NCBI GenBank assembly: GCA_001657295.1
Contig: LYSW01000025.1
Location: forward strand, 1-64,000
Length of the DNA stretch: 64,000 nucleotides
Direction of reading: 5' to 3'
Origin: Oceanicaulis sp. BBD 1991-10
GTDB taxonomy: Bacteria; Pseudomonadota; Alphaproteobacteria; Caulobacterales; Maricaulaceae
Part shown: one piece after another, positions 52,544 through 61,135 of the stretch
Layout of the letters: every line of letters starts with the position of its first letter
How positions within the stretch are numbered: the stretch's first letter is position 1
Program-made: the position numbers and the translations under genes
Notes under the pieces: generated by a model
Databases searched by the model: none
Told to the model about the DNA's origin: nothing
The model's input: the letters and a program-made list of their open reading frames with translations, nothing else

Positions 52544-53851
52544 ATGACCGAGTTTTCTCCGCGCGAAATCGTCCACGAGCTGGACCGGCACATCATCGGC
52601 CAGGCCGAAGCCAAGAAGGCGGTGGCGATCGCCCTGCGCAATCGCTGGCGGCGCAAACGTCTGGACGCCGGGCTCCGCGAGGAAGTCACGCCGAAAAACA
52701 TCCTGATGATCGGTCCGACCGGGGTCGGCAAGACGGAGATTTCCCGTCGCTTGGCCAAGCTGGCCGGCGCCCCGTTTTTGAAAGTGGAGGCGACCAAGTT
52801 CACGGAGGTCGGCTATGTCGGACGGGACGTGGATTCCATCGCCCGGGACTTGGTCGAGGTGGCGCTGGGCCTGGTGCGCGAGAAGAAGCGGGAAGAAGTC
52901 AAAGCCAAAGCCCATGCCGCCGCGGAGGAGCGGGTGCTCGACGCGCTGGTGGGGCCGGGCGCCGGCAATGCGACGCGGGAGAGCTTCCGGCGCAAGCTGG
53001 TCGCCGGCGATCTTGATGACAAGGAGATCGAGATTCAGATCGCGGACGATTCTTCGCCGCTCCAGGGCATCGATATCCCCGGCATGCCCGGCGGCGGCGC
53101 GGGAATGATCAATCTCTCCGATCTCCTGGGCAAAGGCTTTGGCGGGCGCACCAAGGCGCTGCGCACGACGGTGAAATCGGCCTATGAGCCGTTGATCAAT
53201 GAAGAGGCCGACAAGCTGCTCGACGAAAGCCAGCTGCAGGCCGATGCAGTGAAGCTGGCGGAAGAAGAAGGCATCGTCTTTCTTGATGAAATCGACAAGG
53301 TCGCCGCCCGCGCCGAGGCGCGCGGCGCCGATGTCAGCCGCGAAGGCGTTCAGCGCGACCTGCTGCCCCTGATCGAAGGCGCGACGGTGGCGACCAAGTA
53401 CGGCCCGATGAAGACCGACCATGTGCTTTTTATCGCGTCGGGCGCCTTTCACGTGAACAAGCCCAGCGACCTTCTGCCTGAATTGCAGGGACGTCTGCCG
53501 ATCCGGGTCGAGCTCAAAGCGCTCACGCGGGACGATTTCCGCGCCATCCTGACCGAGCCGGAAGCCAGCCTGGTCACCCAATATGTCGCCCTGATGGGCA
53601 CGGAAGGCGTGACTTTGAGCTTTGACGACAGCGCGATCGATGCGGTCGCCGACTTCGCCGCCGAGGTGAACGCCAATGTCGAGAATATCGGCGCGCGGCG
53701 GCTTCAGACCATCATGGAGAAGGTGGTTGAGGAAATCAGCTTCACCGCCTCGGACCGGGACGGAGAAACCATCGCGATCGACGCCGCTTATGTGAAAGAC
53801 CGGGTCGAAGCGCTGACCAAGAACGCCGACCTGTCCAAATTCATTCTCTAA
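52544..53851 (+). CDS. hslU: ATP-dependent protease ATPase subunit HslU
   Basis: The 435-residue AAA+ unfoldase feeds substrates to the HslV peptidase. Seen: [33 protein letters not shown], Walker [13 protein letters not shown], the pore loop region [12 protein letters not shown], the I domain (about 110-240), Walker [28 protein letters not shown] and the C-terminal ADLSKFIL that inserts into HslV. Length is typical. ATG 52544 is chosen; an earlier start at 52511 is not conserved. hslV, usually immediately upstream, is not found in this window. Confidence 0.96.
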   Translation: MTEFSPREIVHELDRHIIGQAEAKKAVAIALRNRWRRKRLDAGLREEVTPKNILMIGPTGVGKTEISRRLAKLAGAPFLKVEATKFTEVGYVGRDVDSIARDLVEVALGLVREKKREEVKAKAHAAAEERVLDALVGPGAGNATRESFRRKLVAGDLDDKEIEIQIADDSSPLQGIDIPGMPGGGAGMINLSDLLGKGFGGRTKALRTTVKSAYEPLINEEADKLLDESQLQADAVKLAEEEGIVFLDEIDKVAARAEARGADVSREGVQRDLLPLIEGATVATKYGPMKTDHVLFIASGAFHVNKPSDLLPELQGRLPIRVELKALTRDDFRAILTEPEASLVTQYVALMGTEGVTLSFDDSAIDAVADFAAEVNANVENIGARRLQTIMEKVVEEISFTASDRDGETIAIDAAYVKDRVEALTKNADLSKFIL

Positions 53852-54421
53852 GAAACAGCGCGACGGCTTCATCAGCGACCTCGATAGGGTTGCGCACGCC
53901 GTCTCGATTGGCCAGCAGCCAGGGCATCAGCACGCTCTGCCCGATCACGCCGGTGAGCTGGCTGGCGGCGAGGGTCCAGTCGTCCCGCGGCGCGATCCGA
54001 CCCGCTTGCGCTTCGGCCTCAAACGCCGCGCTGAAGGCGGCGTAGACCGCTTGCTTTCCATGCTCGAACAGGGCGTCGCCCAGCTCCGGAAAGCGCTCCG
54101 CCTCCGAGGCGACCAGGCGAATCAGCCCGCGCACCGCGGCGTCCGTCATCAGCTTGGCGTAGGCGCGTGCGACCGCCTGAAGCGAGTCGGATGCATCAAG
54201 AGTCATATGGCTGGTCGCCGCCGCAATGACGGCGGCGAACAAATCCCGCGCTTGGACCCGAAATGGCTGTAGACCGTTGCGGTCGAAACCTCAGCCTCCG
54301 CCGCGATCATTTCGATCGAGGCGCCGTCAAATCCGCGCTTGAGAAACAGGCGTTCCGCGGCCCGCCGGATCGCATCCTGTTTTTGCGCCGCGCGCTTTTT
54401 GCGGAATTCCTCAAGGCTCAT
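53841..54421 (-). pseudogene. TetR-family regulator, frameshifted
   Basis: The N-terminal frame encodes a full helix-turn-helix: QDAIRRAAERLFLKRGFDGASIEMIAAEAEVSTATVYSHFGSKR. At about 54246-54249 the frame breaks, and the next frame continues with the expected DLFAAVIAAATSH and a complete C-terminal domain ending [12 protein letters not shown]. Two extra G bases (or one lost base) in CGCGGGATTTG account for it. As it stands only a DNA-binding fragment with a wrong tail is made. It is divergent from the beta-propeller gene and probably repressed it. The 3' end overlaps the convergent hslU by 11 bp. Confidence 0.78.
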
Positions 54422-54485
54422 GTCCTGAAGTCTTAGTGCGTTCAGCCCGGCGCGCCAATTTTCGGCGCAGCCCTCTTGTCCGATC

Positions 54486-54531
54486 GGCATTCTCCATTAT
54501 CTAAACTGCATATTTCAGTTTGGAGAATGCC
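54486..54531. promoter_or_regulatory. nested inverted repeats between the TetR pseudogene and the propeller gene
   Basis: The outer arms GGCATTCTCC (54486-54495) and GGAGAATGCC (54522-54531) are perfect complements. Inside lies AAACTG-N7-CAGTTT (54503-54521), a TetR-like operator in an AT-rich promoter. The right outer arm contains the GGAG ribosome site of the propeller gene, so a transcript starting left of the outer arm could fold and hide it. Confidence 0.6.
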
Positions 54532-55848
54532 ATGCCCCTCCTCGCGCTTCTGCTCGCCGCCGGCCTGTCGGGCCAATCCACGGACCCGGCCCCCTGGTTT
54601 GACGGCTTTATTCTCGCCGCGGCGGACGCCGACATGGTCGCCTTCGCCTACGCCGACGGGCGTCTTGAGCCGCTGGCGCCCGAAGAGGGCGCGGATGCGT
54701 TGATCCTGATCGAGGAGCGCGGCGGCGCACTTGTCGCCCTGGACACGGCGCATGCACCCAACTCCGTCGTGTCCTGGCCGCAAATCATCGAAGGGGCGCC
54801 CGATCAGGGCGCTGTCTACGTGGTGGAGACGCGCGGGTCCCTGCCGCGCGAGATCGAAACGGTCGAAAGCGCCTATTCCAGCTTTCCCGAAGGCCGCAGC
54901 CTGCACGCATTCCAGATCGAAGACGGACGCCTGAGGCCCCGAGGCGTAAGCCCGGCGGGACTGAACCCGCAATCGGTCTCGCGGGGACCTGGAGGCGATT
55001 GGTTGATCCTGGCGAGTGAAGACGGCGGCGCCGAAGCGATCTTCGTCCGGATTGACCCGGCCGGCATGGCCCGGGACCAGCGGGCAATCGATCTTGATCC
55101 GGATTATCGGCAGGGCGGAGAAAATCGACTGCGCGGGCTGTTCTGGTCTCCAGACGGCGCATTCGTCGCCGCCAATGTCGAAAATCATCGCATTGAAATC
55201 TACCGGGTCGAGCGCGATGAGGCCGGCGATCCGTCCGCCCTTTCCAAGGCCGGCGCGGCTCTGGAGATCGGCGGGCGCTGGTCGGTGGCGAAATGGACGC
55301 CGGACAGTCGCCATCTATTGCTGACCGACACGGCCTGGCCGGACGGGACCATCGGCATGCTGACCCAGCCGCGCGGCCGGTTGATTTCGGTCGCGGTCGA
55401 CGAGAATGGCGGGGCGCGACTCGCCGATCAGATCCGCGTGGGCCTGAGCCCTGAAGGCTTTGACATTTCGCCGGACGGCCGTCTGGCGGTCACGGTGAAT
55501 ATGGGCCGCACTTATCTGCCGGATTCGCCCTTCCTGCGCTTTTGGCCCGGCCGCAATCAATCCTCCCTGAGCCTGATATCGATCGATCCGGAAACCGGCG
55601 CGCTGAGTCCTGAAGGCCCGGAGGTCTATTTTGACGGGGTCTTGCCCGAGGACGCGATATTCGACGCCGACGGCGACAGCCTGGCTGTGGCGACTTTTCA
55701 CCTGCGCCAGGGTCCGCTGCGCCGCCGCGGACTCATCGATCTGTGGCGGGTTGTTGAAACGCCGGCCGGTCCCCGGCTGGAAAACACCGGCGAACGGCTG
55801 GAGACCGTGCGCGGGCCCCATGATCTGGTGTGGATGCCCTCCGACTAG
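54532..55848 (+). CDS. exported beta-propeller (lactonase-like) protein
   Basis: The 438-residue protein has a signal peptide (LLALLLAAGLSG) and repeated WD/YVTN-like blade sequences such as LRGLFWSPDGAFVAANVENHRIEIYRV, WSVAKWTPDSRHLLLTD, GLSPEGFDISPDGRLAVTVN and DAIFDADGDSLAVATF. This suggests a seven-bladed propeller like 6-phosphogluconolactonase or periplasmic surface-layer-type propellers. I cannot name a reaction. ATG 54532 is favoured because GGAG lies 6 bases before it and the signal peptide begins there. It was probably controlled by the divergent TetR regulator. Confidence 0.72.
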   Translation: MPLLALLLAAGLSGQSTDPAPWFDGFILAAADADMVAFAYADGRLEPLAPEEGADALILIEERGGALVALDTAHAPNSVVSWPQIIEGAPDQGAVYVVETRGSLPREIETVESAYSSFPEGRSLHAFQIEDGRLRPRGVSPAGLNPQSVSRGPGGDWLILASEDGGAEAIFVRIDPAGMARDQRAIDLDPDYRQGGENRLRGLFWSPDGAFVAANVENHRIEIYRVERDEAGDPSALSKAGAALEIGGRWSVAKWTPDSRHLLLTDTAWPDGTIGMLTQPRGRLISVAVDENGGARLADQIRVGLSPEGFDISPDGRLAVTVNMGRTYLPDSPFLRFWPGRNQSSLSLISIDPETGALSPEGPEVYFDGVLPEDAIFDADGDSLAVATFHLRQGPLRRRGLIDLWRVVETPAGPRLENTGERLETVRGPHDLVWMPSD

Positions 55849-56420
55849 CGGCGCAGCATCACATAAAACGCCCCTGCGCCGCCATGGCGCCGATTGGCTT
55901 CGGCGTAACCGGACACCAGGCCGGCGAAGGCGGGATCGTCCATCCACTGCGTGAAGGAGCGGCGCAACACGCCGGGCAAGGGCGCGGATTCAGGGTCCCA
56001 GGGCTCGAATTTGCGCCGGTCCAGAGCCCGGGCGCCGGCGCCTTTGCCGGTGATCACCAGGACCCGGTGCAATCCATGGGCCTGCGCCCGATTGAGGAAT
56101 GCCAGCAAGTCCGCGCGCGCGCGCTTGCGGGTCAACCCGTGAAGATCGATCCGTGCTTCGATTTCGACCTGACCGCGGCGCAGCTTGCGATCCTGCCCCC
56201 GGTCGACCGGTTTGCGCGTTTTGGGCGCGATATTCCGGTCAACCGCCCCCGTCTTTACCGGAGCAGACTGCGGCGTCAGCGCGGTTTTCGCAGGCGGAGG
56301 CGCCGGATCATCGAGCCGCTTCAGCCTTTCGGCGTTCAAAGGCTTGAAAGCCTTCGCCGTCCGCCGCCAAAGCGCGCGCTCCTCCTCGGTGAGGGCGCGG
56401 GAGGGCCGGCGGCGCGTCAT
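55845..56420 (-). CDS. Smr domain protein
   Basis: The 191-residue protein ends in an Smr domain (about 88-190) with RIDLHGLTRKRARADLLAFLNRAQ, VLVITGKGAGA, LRRSFTQWM and HGGAGAFYVMLRR, the nicking-endonuclease-like fold of MutS2 C-termini. The first 85 residues are basic and disordered. Standalone Smr proteins of this kind cut RNA or branched DNA in some bacteria; the role here is unknown. It is transcribed 5 bp after mltA. Confidence 0.88.
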   Translation of the reverse strand: MTRRRPSRALTEEERALWRRTAKAFKPLNAERLKRLDDPAPPPAKTALTPQSAPVKTGAVDRNIAPKTRKPVDRGQDRKLRRGQVEIEARIDLHGLTRKRARADLLAFLNRAQAHGLHRVLVITGKGAGARALDRRKFEPWDPESAPLPGVLRRSFTQWMDDPAFAGLVSGYAEANRRHGGAGAFYVMLRR

Positions 56421-56425
56421 CGGCG

Positions 56426-57697
56426 CTAATTGATCCGCGCGGCGAGCGCATTGGGCAGCAAGACCACCCAGCGCGCGTCCGGATCATTTTGCCGGCCCGC
56501 TCTTTCGCCGGCGGCATCGCCCCAGCCGTAGAAGAGATCGCCCCGCGCCGACCCGGTGATGGCCCCGCCCGCGTCCTGGCTGACCACCAGGCCGGTCCAT
56601 CCCGGCTCTCCAGGAAGGTCCGCCGTTAAGAAGATCGGCACGCCCCAGGCATGGTGCCGGGGATCAACCGCGATCGAGGCCATCGGGGTCAATGGGGCGC
56701 CCTGGGCGCCGGAGGGACCGAGATTAGGGTCTTCAAGAACGTCGAGACTGAAAAAGACATAGCGCGGATTCTCGTCGAATAGCGGGCGCCAGGCGGCCGG
56801 TCCGCGCGCGCGCAGCCAATCCTGGATGTCCTGTTTGGAGGCGTTGTGCGGCGACAGCTCGCCGCGATCGATCAAGATCCGGCCGATGGAGACATAGGGC
56901 CGGCCGTTATGGGCGGCGAATCGGACCCGCGCCTGACCGCCATCAGGATAGATCAATCGGCCCGAGCCCTGAATCTGGAGAAAGAAGACGTCGATCGGCC
57001 GGCCCCAGGCCAGCGGGACGCCCAGATTCAGCGCTTCAATTTCGGCGCGGCTGCGATAGGGCTCGAAGCGCTGCTCCGCGGCCCGCCCCATCACCCGCTG
57101 ACCTTCCAGCCCGGCGATGAATTGACCCAGATCGCCGGTCAGCAAATCTCCGGGCCGAGCCCGGATCGCCATGGAGAATTCCGGATCCGGCCGATCGCGG
57201 ACTTCAAGATAGGGCTCATAATACCCGGTCAGCCGCCCTGTCGGGCCCCAGCGCACCGGCTGGAAATTGCGCTCGAAGAATGCGCGGGCGCTTGCAGCGT
57301 CCGGCCCGGCGGGAGCCAGGAAGGCCGCCTCCAGGCATGCATCGCGCCAATCGGCCACCCGGCCCGCATAGGCCGCGCTCGGACTCATGGGCGCCGCATC
57401 CGGACGCGCCTCGATTCGGCGACAGCTCTCATAAAAGGCGTTCAGAGCGCCGCGCGCGTCCACGTCCCGCCAGCCGGACAGGCGCTCAAAGCCGCCGCGT
57501 TCGATCCGCGCCGGCGCGGGCTGGGGCGCCGGCCCCCGAGGCGGCGCTGCGGCGGATGCAGGCCGGACCGTCGGCGTTGCGGCTGGATCGGGTGTGGAGC
57601 CGCAGGCGCTCAGCGCCAGCGATATCAGGCAGACAAGGGCGAGGCTAAGCCGTCTTGACCGCGGATAAGCGCCAATTGGGGTTTCCGCTGGTGACAT
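56426..57697 (-). CDS. mltA: membrane-bound lytic murein transglycosylase A
   Basis: The 423-residue lipoprotein (signal SLALVCLISLALSAC) cuts the glycan strands of peptidoglycan to give 1,6-anhydromuropeptides. Seen: FERNFQPVRWGPTGRLTGYYEPYLEV, PYRSRAEIEAL, VFFLQIQGSGRLIYPDGGQARV, FAAHNGRPYVSIGR and the 3D-domain end LTADLPG... VSQDAGGAITGSARGDLFYG, whose aspartates are catalytic. ATG 57697 overlaps the Tim44-like gene by 53 bp, and no later start fits the signal peptide. Its products are the substrates of AmpG-type permeases, such as the one at 45 kb. Confidence 0.93.
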   Translation of the reverse strand: MSPAETPIGAYPRSRRLSLALVCLISLALSACGSTPDPAATPTVRPASAAAPPRGPAPQPAPARIERGGFERLSGWRDVDARGALNAFYESCRRIEARPDAAPMSPSAAYAGRVADWRDACLEAAFLAPAGPDAASARAFFERNFQPVRWGPTGRLTGYYEPYLEVRDRPDPEFSMAIRARPGDLLTGDLGQFIAGLEGQRVMGRAAEQRFEPYRSRAEIEALNLGVPLAWGRPIDVFFLQIQGSGRLIYPDGGQARVRFAAHNGRPYVSIGRILIDRGELSPHNASKQDIQDWLRARGPAAWRPLFDENPRYVFFSLDVLEDPNLGPSGAQGAPLTPMASIAVDPRHHAWGVPIFLTADLPGEPGWTGLVVSQDAGGAITGSARGDLFYGWGDAAGERAGRQNDPDARWVVLLPNALAARIN

Positions 57698-58301
57698 CGC
57701 GCTCAAAGCTCCAGATTTCATCGACCGTTTTGAGGAGGGTCAAATCACCCTCCACGGCCTTGCCATCCGGACCGCGCACTTCGCTGGCGAGCTCGGCGCT
57801 GAAGGCCACCTTCACCTTGGCGCGATTATCGTTAAGAGAGGCTTCAACGATGTCCGACCGGCGCAGGCGCTCGATTTCGGTCACCATGGTCTGGCCGGCG
57901 CTCTCCCGCTGGCTGATGGACGCGTCATACGCCTTGTAGACACGCTCGCTCAACAGCGGTTCCAGGGCTTCGCGATCGCCTTTCGCATAAGCCTCGACAA
58001 TCATCGAATAGGCCTGCTTGGCGCCCTCGGCGAAGCTGTTCGGATCGAAGCTGCGATCGGCCTGGGCGATCGCGGCCAGCCCCTCGCCGGCGGGGCCCGA
58101 AAAGGCCGAAGAGGCCGGACGCGCAGCGTCGATCTCGGTCGCGGACGCCTCGCCGGCCGCAGCAGCGGCCGCGGCGCGTTCACGTTCCTCGCGCACATGC
58201 TCTTCATGGGTGCGGCCGGTGGGCCGTCCGAGCACGCGGTAGAGCTGGACCGCCAGAAAAACGGCCAGCCCGGCGAAGAACAGGATTTGAAGGATATCCA
58301 T
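57645..58301 (-). CDS. Tim44/TimA domain membrane protein
   Basis: The 218-residue protein has one N-terminal transmembrane helix (ILQILFFAGLAVFLAVQLYRVLG), a Glu/Ala-rich linker and a Tim44-like domain (about 90-218) with FAEGAKQAYSMIVEAYAKGDREALEPLLSERVY and VDEIWSFERDVTSGNPNWRLSAV. In alphaproteobacteria this family (TimA) is an inner-membrane relative of mitochondrial Tim44, tied to membrane protein handling. Its place next to secB is conserved. ATG 58301 is chosen because the longer frame adds nothing conserved. Confidence 0.88.
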   Translation of the reverse strand: MDILQILFFAGLAVFLAVQLYRVLGRPTGRTHEEHVREERERAAAAAAAGEASATEIDAARPASSAFSGPAGEGLAAIAQADRSFDPNSFAEGAKQAYSMIVEAYAKGDREALEPLLSERVYKAYDASISQRESAGQTMVTEIERLRRSDIVEASLNDNRAKVKVAFSAELASEVRGPDGKAVEGDLTLLKTVDEIWSFERDVTSGNPNWRLSAVKTA

Positions 58302-58432
58302 GGCGACCAGGGTTTCGAATTCGGGTTCCAACACGCGAGACCTTGATATAGGCGGTCCATGGCGCGGCGTCACGGGCCGAGTGTGCGCTCGAGCCCTGCT
58401 TGCCGCCGGTGACGCGCCATGCTACCCGCGCG

Positions 58433-58446
58433 CCTGAACGTTCAGG
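58433..58446. promoter_or_regulatory. 14-bp perfect palindrome in the tim44-secB divergent gap
   Basis: CCTGAACGTTCAGG is self-complementary. It lies in the 206-bp divergent gap, 62 bp before secB. A GGCGGC/GCCGCC hairpin and an AT-rich TTGTAATTAATGAG stretch lie between it and the secB ATG; the latter may contain the promoter. No Shine-Dalgarno sequence is evident for secB. Confidence 0.4.
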
Positions 58447-58507
58447 ACCTGAAGCTGAGCAGGCGGCCGCAGCCGCCCGCAGCGCTTGTAATTAATGAGA
58501 TGATAGC

Positions 58508-59011
58508 ATGACCGACGCCCCCGCCGCCCCGCAGCCTGGCGACCAGCCGCCCGCTCCGTCCATCCGCGTGATGGGCCAGTATGTGAAGGACTTGTCCTTC
58601 GAGAATCCGAATGCGCCGGGCAGCCTGCGGCAGGGCGGACAGCCGCAGATCGACATCGCCGTCGACGTGCGCGCGACCCCGCAAGACGGCGATGCGTTCG
58701 AAGTCGAACTGGTCATGAACGCCAAGGCGGACCGGGACGGCGCCGCGCTGTTCATCGCTGAGCTGACCTATGCCGGTCTGTTCCAGATCCAAAATCTCGA
58801 CGAACGCGCCCGGGAGGCCTTCCTGCTGATCGAGTGCCCGCGCATTCTTTTCCCGTTCGCGCGCCGCATCCTTGCCGACGCCACGCGCGACGGCGGATTC
58901 CCGCCGCTCATGCTCGAGCCGATCGACTTCGCCGCGCTCTATCGCCAGAAGCTGGCGGGCGCCCAGGGCGCCGCCGCGCCGGCGGGCGACGGACCTGTCG
59001 GCAACGCCTAA
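58508..59011 (+). CDS. secB: protein-export chaperone SecB
   Basis: The 167-residue chaperone holds preproteins unfolded for SecA. Seen: QYVKDLSFENPNAPGSL, QPQIDIAVDVRA, LFIAELTYAGLFQIQNL, LLIECPRILFPFARRILADATRDGGFPPLMLEPIDFAALYRQ, all highly typical, with the SecA-contact acidic C-terminal region reduced to an Ala/Gly tail. Length is normal for alphaproteobacteria. It overlaps the convergent dnaQ by 4 bp. Confidence 0.96.
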   Translation: MTDAPAAPQPGDQPPAPSIRVMGQYVKDLSFENPNAPGSLRQGGQPQIDIAVDVRATPQDGDAFEVELVMNAKADRDGAALFIAELTYAGLFQIQNLDERAREAFLLIECPRILFPFARRILADATRDGGFPPLMLEPIDFAALYRQKLAGAQGAAAPAGDGPVGNA

Positions 59012-59724
59012 TCGGCAGGCTCGGCTTTGGGCTTCACCAGGCCCAATTGCGTCCAAAGCGGGTCGTCCATTTCGCTGATGAAGGCGAGGTGGGCGGCCCG
59101 TTCCGCATCTGTGGACAGCGGCGCCAAAGGCTGGGGCCTGGGTGAGCGGCGCGGATAGGTGACGGCCTGTGCGTCGCCGGATCGGGCGATGAAGCTCAGC
59201 CCCTGCTCGCGCCCGCCGTTAAGCTCCAGATAGACCTCGGCCAGCAAGTAGGCGTCGATCAGGGCGCCGTGCTTGGTCCGGCTTGTGAGCGAGATGTCAA
59301 AGCGCTTGCAGAGCGCGTCCAGGCTGGCGGGCGCGCCGGGATATTTTTTTCGCGCCATGGCTGCGGTGTCGATGAATCGAGCCGGGTCGATCACAGGCTT
59401 TCCGCACCGTTTCAGCTCCATATTGATGAAGCCCATGTCGAAGCCGGCATTGTGCGCGACCAGTTCGCTGTCCTGAACGAAGTCGAGGAATTGGTCGACG
59501 ATCTTGGCGAAGACCGGCTCGTCCTTGAGCATCTCCCAGGTATGCCCGGTCACCTCAGTCACTTCAGCGGGAATGTCGCGCTCGGGATTGATCAGAATGC
59601 GTAAATCCTTGCCGGTCGGGATAAGGTCGATGACCTCGACGCAGCCCAGCTCGGTCACGCGGTCTCCACCCTGGGGGGAGAGGCCTGTGGTTTCGGTATC
59701 GAAAATAATCTGGCGGCCCGTCAC
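59008..59724 (-). CDS. dnaQ: DNA polymerase III epsilon subunit (proofreading exonuclease)
   Basis: The 238-residue 3'-5' exonuclease proofreads replication. Seen: Exo I FDTETTGL (Asp9, Glu11), Exo II LVAHNAGFDMGFINMEL with the catalytic Asp, and Exo III TKHGALIDAYLLAEVYLEL with His and Asp, completing the DEDDh set. The C-terminus has a segment that binds the alpha subunit in relatives. It ends a five-gene minus-strand operon, overlapping coaE by 4 bp. Confidence 0.95.
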   Translation of the reverse strand: MTGRQIIFDTETTGLSPQGGDRVTELGCVEVIDLIPTGKDLRILINPERDIPAEVTEVTGHTWEMLKDEPVFAKIVDQFLDFVQDSELVAHNAGFDMGFINMELKRCGKPVIDPARFIDTAAMARKKYPGAPASLDALCKRFDISLTSRTKHGALIDAYLLAEVYLELNGGREQGLSFIARSGDAQAVTYPRRSPRPQPLAPLSTDAERAAHLAFISEMDDPLWTQLGLVKPKAEPAD

Positions 59725-60320
59725 CGGTCGCGCTCCTTCAAAGCTGTCATAACGGCGTCGACCTGGCGGCGCGCGTGCTCCACGCCCCGACTGGTGTCGA
59801 TGATGTAATCCGCCTGTTCGCGTTTGACCGAATCAGGCGTTTGCCGGGCGATTATGGCGTCAAACTTCGCTTCGCTCATCCCTTCACGCGCCAGAACTCG
59901 GTCGCGTTGCACGTCGACCGGCGCGCTGACCACGACGACCACATCGACTTTTTCATGCTGGCCGGTTTCAAACAGCAGCGGAACATCGAGAATTGCAACG
60001 GTTTTGCCCTGCATCTCGGCCGCCTTGAAGAAGTTGGCGCGCGCTTGGCCGACCAGCGGATGAACAATGCTTTCAAGCGCCTCAAACCGCCCGGGATCAG
60101 CCTGCAATGCTTCGGACAGGCGGTCGCGGTCCACACCGGTCCGGAGGTCCGCGCAACCTGGAAAGGCCTGGGCGATTGGTTCAACCGCCGCGCCGCCGGG
60201 AGCATAGAGCTCGGCCACCGCCTGATCGGCGTCGAACACCGCAGCCCCCGCTTCAGCGAACAAGGCCGCCGTGGTCGACTTGCCCATTCCGATTGAACCG
60301 GTAAGGCCGACGGTGATCAT
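59721..60320 (-). CDS. coaE: dephospho-CoA kinase
   Basis: The 199-residue enzyme phosphorylates dephospho-CoA in the last step of coenzyme A synthesis. Seen: P-loop GLTGSIGMGKSTTAALFAEAG, VFDADQAVAELY, LDVPLLFETGQHEKVDVVVVVSAP, and RQTPDSVKREQADYIIDTS. It overlaps dnaQ and aroE by 4 bp each, so it is made from the same message as both. This order is conserved next to the Caulobacter origin. Confidence 0.95.
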   Translation of the reverse strand: MITVGLTGSIGMGKSTTAALFAEAGAAVFDADQAVAELYAPGGAAVEPIAQAFPGCADLRTGVDRDRLSEALQADPGRFEALESIVHPLVGQARANFFKAAEMQGKTVAILDVPLLFETGQHEKVDVVVVVSAPVDVQRDRVLAREGMSEAKFDAIIARQTPDSVKREQADYIIDTSRGVEHARRQVDAVMTALKERDR

Positions 60321-61135
60321 GCGGTTTCACCCAGATGCGTTGCGAGATGCGCGTGCATATCGGTGCCAAACAGGGGCCGCACGCTGTAAAAGGCCTCAAA
60401 GCTGGGACGGGCCTGGCCGATCAACATGGCCAAGCCGTCAACGGACCGGCGTCCGGACCGGCGCGCGGCCTTAAGCAGGCGCGTCTCCAGCGGCGTATAA
60501 ACCATGTCAAAGACCAGCGCGGCGGGCGTCATAGGTGACAGGTCGGGCTCCAAGGCCGGCTTGCCGGCCATCCCCAGGGTCGTGGCGTTGATCAATAACG
60601 CCGCCCCATCCAGGGCGGATTCAATATCGGTTCCCACGCCGACTGGGCGGTCATAACGCGCGGCCAAGGCCTCCGCCTTCGCCCGCGTGCGATTGACCAA
60701 TCGGATCTCGCGGTCCTGCGATGCGAGATGAAACAGCGCCGCTGCGGCTGCGCCTCCAGCGCCGACCAGCACAGCCGGACCTGAGCCGGCGTCCGGTTTA
60801 AGCGCTTCCGCGACCCCGGCGATGTCTGTGTTGTCCGCCTTCAGGCGGCCATCGGACCCGACCGTGAGAAGATTGGCCGCGCCGACCGCCTGGGCCGCCT
60901 CGGTCGCGGTGTGCGCGGCTGTAAGCGCCGCAGACTTGTGAGGCGACGTCACATTCACGCCGGTCCAGCCCAGCGCCGGCAAGGATCGGCAAAAGGCATC
61001 AAAATGGTCGGACGGGATTTCAAGACGCCCGTATTCGCCGTCCATGCCGGCGTCATCCAGCCATCGGCGCATCATCACTGGGGACAGGGAGTGGTTAGCG
61101 GGCCAGCCGACCACGGCGGCGAACGGCCGGATCAT
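60317..61135 (-). CDS. aroE: shikimate dehydrogenase
   Basis: The 272-residue NADPH enzyme reduces 3-dehydroshikimate to shikimate in aromatic amino acid synthesis. Seen: GWPANHSLSPVMMRRWLDDAG, GVNVTSPHKSAAL with the catalytic Lys, LTVGSDGRLKADNTDIAGV with its Asp, VLVGAGGAAAAALFHLAS, VNRTRAKAEALAARY and DMVYTPLETRLLKAA. It overlaps maf and coaE by 4 bp. Confidence 0.95.
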   Translation of the reverse strand: MIRPFAAVVGWPANHSLSPVMMRRWLDDAGMDGEYGRLEIPSDHFDAFCRSLPALGWTGVNVTSPHKSAALTAAHTATEAAQAVGAANLLTVGSDGRLKADNTDIAGVAEALKPDAGSGPAVLVGAGGAAAAALFHLASQDREIRLVNRTRAKAEALAARYDRPVGVGTDIESALDGAALLINATTLGMAGKPALEPDLSPMTPAALVFDMVYTPLETRLLKAARRSGRRSVDGLAMLIGQARPSFEAFYSVRPLFGTDMHAHLATHLGETA

